Source: Balanoglossus misakiensis | Lineage: Eukaryota > Hemichordata | Assembly: GCA_040954595.2 (NCBI GenBank) | Contig: CM082583.2 | Span: 434,001 to 498,000 of the forward strand | DNA length: 64,000 bases | Direction of reading: 5' to 3' | Part shown: positions 10,734 through 20,600 of the stretch, in pieces | Layout: the number at the start of each line of letters is the position of its first letter | How positions within the stretch are numbered: position 1 is the stretch's first letter | Notes under the pieces: generated by a model | Told to the model about the DNA's origin: nothing | Seen by the model: only the letters and a program-made list of their open reading frames with translations | Database searches by the model: none | Made by a program: the position numbers and the translations under genes

Positions 10734-13700
10734 TTTTAGCAACGGTGATCAAGTCAGATTTTCTACGGCATGGCTTGGATAAAGCCCCGGCACTCTAGAG
10801 CAGAAACAGGCGTACATTGACCACGTTGATCAAGTCAGATTTCCTACGGCGTGACTCGGCTGGTGCACCGGCTCTATATGACACAGACGTAAGTTATCAA
10901 CGGTGACTACGTCGGATTTCCTACGGCCTGGTTTAGCTGAAGCCCCGGCACTTTAGAGCTGAAACACGCGTACATTGACCACGATGATCAAGTCAGATCT
11001 CCTACGGCCTGGCTCGACTAAAACCCCGGCACACCATGACAGACACTAGCCATCGTTAGCAACGGTGATCAAGTCGGATTTCCTTCGGCCTGGCTCTGCA
11101 AAAGACCCGACACTCTAGTACAAAGACGTTGGCTAAGTCGGGCAAACCGAAGAGGGAAAGTCACAGCGGGTCAACACTCGACATTTGTTCGGGTAGGACT
11201 GCATTATTGCCTGTCAATTTATAGAGAAAGCCCGAATTTAACCAGGGCGTTTCAAACACCGACGTTAGTTGGGGGCACGGCCTGCAGTACTGACATCGGC
11301 GTACCGCACATAATGTAGGGGGGGGGGGGGAGGACGGTTCAATACTACATTTATTAGATATCAGCTAATTTTTGACAATCATTTAAAATCTAAAATATTT
11401 CGATATCTGATGATGTATGAAATTTCCATTATATGTGAAAATGGTGCTGATTATAAAAAATGCACTCTGATTTAATACAAAATTGCGTTTTATTCGTTTT
11501 TGCACCAAAAAGGTCATTTTTAGGCAAAACATTCATTATTTTTTTAATTCGGTGACCTGATCATATATAAACAATTGCTTGTATGTTAAAAGTTTTTATG
11601 ACTTTTAAAAGCAGTGACACTGGCGGCATTCAACACGAAAATAACAATTTTAGCCACAATTTGGTCAAAATGGTAAATTTTTGAAAATTACAAAAAATAC
11701 CTGTTTTCTACATTTTCGGAAATCTGAAGGAGTATAGAATGCTCTTTGTATGTATATATCGATACAAATTCCACAAAAGACCGTCTAATTTGGCTCACTG
11801 CAGACAAAATTGCGTTTTACCAACTTTTCCTTGAAAATGTCATATTTAGAAAAAAAAATAAAAAAACCTTTGTTCTTCGAATTTGGTGCCCTGATCATAT
11901 ATGACATGTTGATTGTATGTTAAAACTTTCGACCACTCCAAAAATGCAGAGATACTGACGGAATTCAATAAAAAATAGCCATTTTGGCCATATTTTGTCA
12001 AAAATGGTAATTTTTTTAAAAAATCATAAAAAAACTAACTCTTTTCTTCATTTTCGGAAATATTGTGGAGCATGAAGTGTCGTTCTCTTGTAAAAAAAAT
12101 GCTGCAAATTCCAGAAAAGGCGGTATAATCACCCAAGACAAAATTACCATTTTCGACTTTTTTTCGAAAAATTTTCTTTTTTGCAAAATAAATAAGAATA
12201 AATTCTTTTCTTAGTTTCAAACGGGTAGAGATACTTTCCACACGGGTTTTCTAACATTGAATTCCCGTTCATCAACTCAGATTTCCCACAGCATAAGTCG
12301 GCTAAAACCCTAACACTCTAGATCAGAAAGAGTTGCACACTGGTAACGTTGAACAAGTCGATTTTTCTACGGCCTGGCTCGGCTAAATCTCCGTCACAAT
12401 ATGACAGACACTAGCGTACGTTAGCAACGGTGATCAAGTCAGATTTTCTACGGCATGGCTTGGATAAAGCCCCGGCACTCTAGAGCAGAAACACGCGTAC
12501 AGAGAGCACGTTGATCAAGTCTGATCTCCTACGGCTTGGCTCGACTAAAACCCCGGCACACTATGACAGACACTAGCGTTCGTTAGCAACGTTGATCAAG
12601 TCAGATTTCCTACGGCATGGCTTGGCTAAAGCCCCGGCACTCTAGAGCAGAAACACGCGTACGGAGACCACGTTGATCTACTCACATTTCCTTCGGCCTG
12701 GCACGGCTGATGCCCCGGCACTATATATAGGACAAAGACTGGCGTAAGTTAACAACGGTAATCACGTCGGGTTTCCTACGGCCTGGCTCAGCTGAAGCCC
12801 GAGCATTCTAGAGCGGAAACAGGCGTACATTGACCACGTTGATCAAGTCAGATTTTCTACGGCATGGCTTGGATAAAGCCCCGGCACTCTAGAGCAGAAA
12901 CACGCGTACAGAGACCACGTTGATCAAGTCTGATCTCCTACGGCTTGGCTCGACTAAAACCCCGGCACACTATGACAGACACTAGCGTTCGTTAGCAACG
13001 TTGATCAAGTCAGATTTCCTACGGCATGGCTTGGCTAAAGCCCCGGCACTCTAGAGCAGAAACACGCGTACGGAGACCACGTTGATCTACTCACATTTCC
13101 TTCGGCCTGGCACGGCTGATGCCCCGGCACTATATATAGGACACAGACTGGCGTAAGTTAACAACGGTAATCACGTCGGGTTTCCTACGGCCTGGCTCAG
13201 CTGAAGCCCGAGCATTCTAGAGCGGAAACAGGCGTACATTGACCACGTTGATCAAGTCAGATTTCCTACGGCGTGACTCGGCTGGTGCACCGGCTCTATA
13301 TGACACAGACTGGCGTAAGTTATCAACGGTGATTACGTCGGATGTCCTACGGCCTGGTTTAGATGAAGCCCCGGCACTTTAGAGCGGAAACACGCGTACA
13401 TTGACCACGATGATCAAGTCAGATCTCCTACGGCCTGGCTCGACTAAAACCCCGGCACACCATGACAGACACTAGCGTTCGTTAGCAACGGTGATCAAGT
13501 CGGATTTCCTTCGGCCTGGCTCTGCAAAAGACCCGACACTCTAGTACAAAGACGTTGGCTAAGTCGGGCAAACCGAAGAGGGAAAGTCACAGCGGGTCAA
13601 CACTCGACATTTGTTCCGGTAGGACTGCATTATTGCCGGTCAATTTATAGAGAAAGCCCGAATTTAACCAGGGCGTTTCAAACACCGACGTTAGTTGGGG

Positions 13701-15126
13701 GGGGGGGGGGGCACGGCCTGCAGTACTGCCGGGTAAGCTGACATCGGCGTACCGCATATAATGTAGGGGGGGGAACAGAACGGTTCAATACTACATTTAT
13801 TAGATATCAGCTAATTTTGGACAATCATCCAAAATCTAAATCATTTTTTCATATTTGGATATCTGATGATGTATGAAATTTCTATTATATGTAAAAATGG
13901 TGCTGATTATAAAAAATGCACTATGAATGAGCTGATTTAATACAAAATTGCGTTTTATTCGTTTTTGCACCAAAAAGGTCATTTTTAGGCAAAACATTCT
14001 TTATTTTTTTAATTCGGTGACCTGATCATATATAAACAATTGCTTGTATGTTAAAAGTTTTTATGACTTTTAAAAGCAGTGACACTGGCGGCATTCAACA
14101 CGAAAATAACAATTTATTTTTTTAATTCGGTGACCTGATCATATATAAACAATTGCTTGCATGTTAAAAGTTTTTATGACTTTTAAAAGCAGTGACACTG
14201 GCGGCATTTAACACGAAAATAACAATTTTAGCCACAATTTGGTCAAAATGGTAAATTTTTGAAAATTACAAAAAATACCTGTTTTCTACATTTTCGGAAA
14301 TCTGATGGAGTATAGAATCCTCTTCGTATATATATATCGATACAAATTCCACAAAAAAACGGCCAATTTGGCTCACCGCAGACAATTTTTTTCAATTCGG
14401 TGACCTGATCATATATAAACAATTGCTTGTATGTTAAAAGTTTTTATGACTTTTAAAAGCAGTGACACTGGCGGCATTCAACACGAAAATAACAATTTTA
14501 GCCACAATTTGGTCAAAATAGTAATTTTTTGAAAATTACAAAAAACACCTGTTTTCTACATTTTCGGAAATCTGATGGAGTATAGAATGCTCTTCGTATG
14601 TATATATCGATACAAATTCCACAAAAGACAGTCTAATTTGGCTCACTGCAGACAAAATTGCGTTTTACCAAATTTTTCTTGAAAATGTCATTTTTAGAAA
14701 AAAATAAAAAACCTTTGTTCTTCGAATTTGGTGCCCTGATCATATATGACATGTTGATTGTATGTTAAAACTTTCGACCTCTCTAAAAATGCAGAGATAT
14801 TGACGGAATTCAAGAAACAAGTGACCTATTGGTCAAAAGAGCTCTGCTGACTTTAACAGTGTAACCTGGGCAATGATATGAATACAGAATACCATAGGTT
14901 TTAATTTATAACAATTGTATTCTATTAAACAAAACCAAACATAGACATCAATATAGCTGCCAAGCAGCAATAGCGGGCACAAGCCAACATTGCACATAGC
15001 ACATAGCGGTAATCATTACAGGTGTGTGCTTATTCTTACCAAATATAAAGTCAGCAGACTTTTAATTTATGTAGTATTTCGCATTTCCGTCATATTTACA
15101 TCAAAGGTCATGTGAGGTCACCAGAA

Positions 15127-16030
15127 ATTTGGGTAATAATTTTGACCCTATACTGGTCCATGTCCCACAAGAACGAAACCTCAACCCCTATTAGTTAGCC
15201 TGGAATTAGGTATGCACATTCTTAATGAGTTAAGTAGGTGTCACAGGTGACCTTTAAATTTGGTTTCTTATTTTGGTCCCATCCGTACTGTACCTACTCT
15301 GGGTGCCGAGTTATGCAGAAGAATGTCAAAGGTCACCAAAATTTGGGCAAGAAATTTTGACCCTATACTTATCCAGGTCCAACAAAAACCAGACCTCTAG
15401 CCTTATTGGTTCGCCTAGAATTAGGTATGTACATAATTAATGAGGTAAAGTGTAAGACTCCATTAGGAGTTCCATCCCTCCAAATACCAAGGCTGTACCT
15501 GCTCTGGATACCGAGATATGGTAAAGTAGGTCAAAGGCTACCTAAGGTCACCCAAAATTTGGGCAAGAAATTTTGACCCTTTACTAATCCAGGTCCAACA
15601 AAAACCAGACCTCTAGCCTTATTGGTTCGCCTAGAATTAGGTATGCACATAATCAATGAGGTAAAGTGTAAGACTCCATTAGGAGTTCCATCCTTCCAAA
15701 TACCAAGGCTGTACCTGCTCTGGATACAGAGATATGGTAAAGTAGGTCAAAGGCCACCTAAGGTCACCAAAAATTTGGGCAAGAAATTTTGACCCCATAA
15801 TTGTCCATGTTCAACAAAAACAAAACCTATAGCCCTATTGGTTAGCCTAGAATTAGGTATGTGCATAATTAATGAGATATGCATGTGTCACAGGTGACCC
15901 CCATTTCGGCTTTTAAATTTTAGCCCCAACCCTCAAAACGCCAAGTCTGTACCTGCTCTGTATGCCGAGATATAGGAAAGTAGGTCAAAGGTCATCTGAG
16001 GTCACCCAAAATTTGGGCAAATTTTTTTGA
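15127..16030 (+). repeat. ~215-bp repeats inside the non-coding element
   Basis: The anchor AATTTGGG(C/T)AA...TTTTGACCC recurs at about 15,127, 15,338, 15,554, 15,769 and 16,006, with spacings of about 211, 216, 215 and 237 bp. Each copy includes GAATTAGGTATG and a variant of CTGTACCTGCTCTG. The copies have diverged, so they are older than the surrounding satellite units. Confidence 0.8.
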
Positions 16031-16039
16031 CCCCATAAA

Positions 16040-16610
16040 ATTCTATTTTTAGATCTAATTTGCATATTGATGACCCCATCAAATCCAAATTAACAAAATC
16101 AGGTAGGGACACCATAACATACATTCCTACCAAATTTCAGCTCCATCGTACATGTAGTTAGGAAGAAGATTTTTTACCAAAAAATCTATTTTTAGATCTT
16201 ATTTGCATATTTATGACCCCATCAAATCCAAATTAACAAAATCAGGTAGGGACACCATAACACACATTCCTACCAAATTTCAGCTCTATCGTACATGTAG
16301 TTATGGAGAAAAATATTTTTTACAAAAAATTCTATTTTTAGATCTAATTTGCATATTAATGACCCCATCAAATCCAAATTTACAAAATCAGGTAGGGGCC
16401 CCATAACACACATTCCTACCAAATTTCAGCTCCATTGTACATGTAGTTGTGGAGAAGAAGATTTTTACCAAAAATTCTATTTTTAGATCTAATTTGCATA
16501 TTCATGACCCCACCAAGTCCAAATTAACAAAATCAGTGAAGGGCACCATAACACACATTCCAACCAAATTTCAGCTAAATATGCCAAGTTGTTTTAAAGA
16601 AGAAGATTGA
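16040..16610 (+). repeat. ~145-bp repeats inside the non-coding element
   Basis: The anchor CTATTTTTAGATCT recurs at about 16,043, 16,187, 16,332 and 16,477, a period of about 145 bp. Each copy includes GACCCCA(T/C)CAA and ACCAAATTTCAGCT. A 67-codon open frame here follows the repeat and is not a gene. Confidence 0.8.
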
Positions 16611-16621
16611 AATACCAAAAG

Positions 16622-16670
16622 TTGACGGACGACGGACGACGGATGACAGACGACGGACGACGGACGGACA
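16622..16670 (+). repeat. GACGGAC-rich simple-sequence tract
   Basis: A degenerate array of GACGGAC and GACGACG motifs lies about 20 bp before the terminal hairpin of the non-coding element. A subterminal simple repeat of this kind is part of the element's end structure. Confidence 0.75.
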
Positions 16671-16719
16671 CTAATCAACCTACTGCTACAGCTCAGCTGA
16701 CACAAGTGACAGCCGAGCT

Positions 16720-17618
16720 AAAAATAGCCATTTTGGCCATATTTTGACAAAAATGGTAAATTTTTAAAAAATCATAAAAAATTAACTCTTTTCTTCATTT
16801 TCGGAAATATTATGGAGCATGAAGTGTCGTTCTCTTGTAGAAAGTGCTGCAAATTCCAGAAAAGGCGGTATAATTTGAATCACCCAAGACAAAATTACCA
16901 TTTTCGACTTTTTTTCGAAAAATTGTCTTTTTTACAAAATAAATAAGAATAAATTCTTTTCTTAGTTTCAAACGGGTAGAGATACTTTCCACACGGGTTT
17001 TCTAACATTGAATTCCCGTTCATCAACTCACATTTCCTACAGCATAAGTCGGCTAAAACCCAGTTACTCTAGAGCAGAAACAGTTGCACACTGGTAACGT
17101 TGAACAAGTCGATTTTTCTACGGCCTGGCTCGGCTAAATCTCCGTCACAATATGACAGACACTAGCGTACGTTAGCAACGGTGATCAAGTCAGATTTCCT
17201 ACGGCCTGGTTTAGCTGAAGCCCCGGCACTTTAGAGTGGAAACACGCGTACATTGACCACGATGATCAAGTCAGATTTCCTACGGCCTGGCTCGACTAAA
17301 ACCCAGGCACACCATGACAGACACTAGCGTTCGTTAGCAACGTTGATCAAGTCAGATTTCCTACGGCATGGCTTGGCTAAAGCCCTGGCACTCTAGAGCA
17401 GAAACACGCGTACAGAGACCACGTTGATCTATTCACATTTCCTTCGGCCTGGCACGGCTGATGCCCCGGCACTATATATAGGACACAGACTGGCGTAAGT
17501 TAACAACGGTAATCACGTCGGGTTTCCTACGGCCTGGCTCAGCTGAAGCCCCGGCACTCTAGAGCAGAAACAGGCGTACATTGACCACGTTGATCAAGTC
17601 AGATTTCCTACGGCGTGA
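16720..17618 (+). repeat. Satellite unit remnant between two insertions
   Basis: The satellite resumes with the third AT monomer (AAAATAGCCATTTTGGCC), then a run of 81-bp monomers from about 17,028. The second monomer is a hybrid: it starts as the usual class-2 monomer 2 and continues as GATTTCCTACGGCCTGGTTTAG, normally monomer 9. The run stops inside the monomer reading CCTACGGCGTGA at 17,618, where BEL/Pao sequence begins. Confidence 0.9.
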
Positions 17619-17656
17619 TTTAAATTACGAATTCCAGATATGCTATTACTAATTAA

Positions 17657-20600
17657 TTATGGTGTAATACGTGTACTACTTTCCTCAAGCAAGCACAGTT
17701 TGCGAACATCTCTACGCAATCTTCCTGTTTCAGTCTTCACTAGGACCTGGCGCACATTGCCGTACTGATCTGGGTACGTTTGCTGAACTAGTCCTTTTGA
17801 CCACTGTCCTCTTGGGATATTTTCCTCTACCACGATAACCAAATCTCCAACAGTCAGATTTCTCTTGGGCTTCAACCACTTCTGTCTCTGCTGAAGGGAA
17901 GGCAGGTATTCGTGTAGCCATCGTTTCCAAAACGAGTTCGCTATGAGATTAGCTTGGTTCCTTCTGTGATTAGCTGTACTGGTCGTGACAGTGTCTGCAG
18001 GAGATGTGCATGGATTCGGCCTCAGTAGTAACAGGCTATTAGGCGTCAGTGCTTCAAGGTCATTCGGGTCATCTGATTGACGGGTCAAAGGTCGATCATT
18101 GATAATCTTCTCCACCTCCGCCAAGACAGTAAGTAAAGTTTCGTCGTCAATTAGTTGGTTTCCAACGAGTGCTCGTAGGATTTTCCGCACTGAACGTATC
18201 ATCCTTTCCCAAACTCCTCCAGTATGACTGGCTGCGGGTGCATTGAAATACCATTGGATATCCCTCTTGCGTAGACTATCAGTTATCTTCTCTTGATTCC
18301 AACTCGCTAGAGCTTCTTTGATTTCAGTTTCCGCTCCCTGGAAATTTGTTCCGTTGTCACTGTATACCGTTTTTGGTGGACCACGTCTGCTGACAAATCT
18401 CCATACTGCCTGAATAAATGAATCTGTGGATAAACTGTGGGTGACTTCAATATGCACAGCTCGTATGGCGAGACAGGTGAATATACATCCGTATCGTTTG
18501 GACGTTCCTTTTCTCCACTTGACTTTCGGAGGACCAAAGAAGTCGATTCCCACTGCAGCAAATGCACTCTCACCTGGAGTAACTCTTGGGGTTGGAATTC
18601 TTCTGACAGTAGCTTGGCCTCTCAAAATCCAATATTCTTTTCGGATTCTGGATAACACATGGGTGGTTCCTACGTGACCTTCCTGCTCATGGAAAAACTG
18701 AACAATTAATTCGGTCACTTGATGATTATGGGGTAGAATAATAGGATGTTTTGTGGTTTCATCTATGGGGGCGTTGTTTAGTCTTCCACCAACGTGTATA
18801 ATGCCATCTTTGTAGATTGGACTGAGTCTGCAAAGTGGACTGGTATATCCTTCAGAATCTGGTTTTCTGCTTGGATTCTTCAACTGTGTTGATATTTCCT
18901 TAGGAAACGCTTTCCGTTGAACGACTCTAATGACTTCTAAGGTAGCATCGGACACTTCTGACACCGTTAGAGCACCAACCGGAACTTTACCATTTCCGCC
19001 ATTCTCAATGCGAGCTCGGAGATACTTCTTGTATCGTAAAATCCAAGCGACAGATTTGCAAAGTTTGTACCATGACGAAAATCTGTGAATTAACGAATGG
19101 ATGATATCAGTGTCATCTGTCTGGTTGCTGTTTACCACTGCGCATACCTTTGCCATTTTCAATTCGTTGTCCTCATCCGATATTCTTGGTAAGTCGGTAG
19201 GTTGGGTTGGCCAGTTTCCTTCAGATTTCCAGAGAAATTCTGGACCTTCGAACCACAGTTTGGACTTCGCTTTGGCGGCTTTCAAGGTAATACCTCGGGA
19301 GGCACAATCAGCTGGATTGAGTTGTGAAGGAACATGATGCCATTGTGACGGTAGTGTTGCATCGTGTATTAGTTGTAGGTGGTTGGCTACAAAGGTCTTG
19401 AAGCGTCTTGTTGAGCTGCAGATATATTGTATAACAATGGTAGAGTCTGTCCAGAATCGCTCTCGATGGATAGGAAATTGAAGTTCTTCTTTAATCTGTT
19501 TGCTGACTTTAACGGCCACTGTTGCTGCTGTCAATTCCAATCTTGGTACTGTAATGGTCTTCAGTGGAGCAACTCTAGATTTGCCAGTCACGAGGCTGCA
19601 AGGAAAGTTACCACCTTTGTCAGTAAACCGTAGGTAGGAAACAACCCCATATCCTTCCGTTGAAGCATCGCAGAAATGATGAATTTCTATAGATTGTGGC
19701 TGGCCAAAACCTGGAGGTGTGTAACACCGTGGAATTACCATGGCTTTTAACATCGGTAACTTCTGTAACCATTCACGCCAAACAACTAGATATTTCACTG
19801 GTATGGCTTCATCCCATCCACATCCTTCTTTGCATAATTCTTGTAATAAGCGCTTAGCCGGCAATACAAATGGTGCAACAAATCCTAGTGGGTCGTACAC
19901 AGATGCTACAACTGAGAGAATCCCTCTTCGAGTTTCACTTTTACTTTCCTTGCCAACTCTGAAGCTCATAGTATCTTCTTGAATGTCCCATTGTACACCA
20001 AGAGCTCTGTCAACTGGTAAGTCTTCCAGGTCTAAATTCATCACAGATGGCGCCCTTTCTTCTGACGGGATGGAGGACAATACTTCTGTGCAATTAGAAA
20101 TCCATTTGGTCAGATGAAATCCACCATTAGACAAAAGAGCTGAAACTTCAGTGATGAGTCTCTTGGCTGTGTCCACGGCAAGTACTGATTTTAAGAAATC
20201 ATCCACGTAGAAATTTCTGTAGACAGCATCTATGATGTCCGAGTCGAAGTTACTTCTATTGTCATCAGCTGTTCTCCGGAGGGCGTATGCTGAACAACTA
20301 GGTGATGATGTCGCGCCAAACAAATGAACAAGCATTTGATGATCGACGGGCTCCTTCGTGAGGTCACCGTTAGGCCACCATAGGAATCGCAGGACATCAC
20401 AATCTTCGGGGTCGACATGAACTTGGTGAAACATTTGCTTGATATCAGCAACCACTGCAACAGGATACTGACGGAACCGTAGCAAGACTCCAACCAAGGA
20501 ATTGGTCAAATCCGGACCCTGCAGGAGTTGATCGTTCAGTGAAGTTCCTCCACATTTGGCAGCACAATCGAAGACGACTCTCACCTTTTCTGGTTTCATG

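Larger units (their letters stand above)
7249..14232 (+). repeat. 3,492-bp tandem duplication (two-unit block)
   Basis: Copy 1 spans 7,249-10,740 and copy 2 spans 10,741-14,232. Recurring features are displaced by exactly 3,492 bp, for example the short frame at 8543 against 12035. The copies share private variants such as GATTTCCCACAGC and CTCTAGATCAG. At the internal junction, AT-cassette sequence ending in CAATTTTAGC is fused to 81-bp monomer sequence beginning AACGGTGATC. Both parents carry TTAGC at the breakpoint (7,244-7,248 and 10,736-10,740), which gives five bases of microhomology. Each copy contains a 15-monomer run and a 113-bp internal duplication. Confidence 0.9.
14818..16719 (+). 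mobile_element. Non-coding element with terminal hairpins, probably non-autonomous transposon
   Basis: This 1.9-kb segment interrupts an AT cassette: CAAGAAA on the left and AAAAATAGCC on the right are continuous in other units. It has no convincing coding frame. The 5' end has the small inverted repeat TGACC...GGTCA (14,822-14,835). The 3' end is an imperfect 30-nt hairpin (AGCTCAGCTG at 16,690 pairs with CAGCCGAGCT at 16,710). AGCTCTGCTG near the 5' end is an inverted match to the terminal CAGCCGAGCT. The interior is five copies of about 215 bp and four copies of about 145 bp, then a GACGGAC-rich tract. The class is uncertain: a terminal-inverted-repeat DNA element is possible, and a Helitron-like end is less likely. 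Confidence 0.65.
1..17618 (+). repeat. Left arm of higher-order satellite array, orientation A
   Basis: Tandem units run in one orientation. Each unit, read left to right, has a run of about 81-bp monomers, a linker of about 200 bp, a poly-G tract, then an AT-rich cassette of about 0.9 kb. Poly-G tracts mark the units at about 337, 2394, 4445, 6140, 7826, 10274, 11318 and 13766, and a further unit that has lost its front part resumes at 16,720. Spacing is about 2.05 kb for the first two units and about 1.69 kb for the next, which have fewer monomers. The array is broken at 14,818-16,719 by a non-coding element and ends at the BEL/Pao insertion. Short reading frames of 60-72 codons recur because the repeat recurs; I do not regard them as genes. 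The array's function is unknown. Confidence 0.95.

Noticed and set aside
1106-12241. Recurrent 60-72-codon open frames in AT cassettes (also in the right arm)
   Set aside because: They recur only because the repeat recurs, vary in length and start, are broken by indels between units, and have no domain, promoter or splice context.
16203-16406. 67-codon frame in the non-coding element
   Set aside because: It spans the 145-bp tandem repeats and follows their period; no similarity to any family.
14818-16719. Nine-base direct repeat ACAAGTGAC as target-site duplication of the non-coding element
   Set aside because: The bases outside the right-hand copy (AGCCGAGCT) do not belong to the satellite target, so the repeat is internal to the element.
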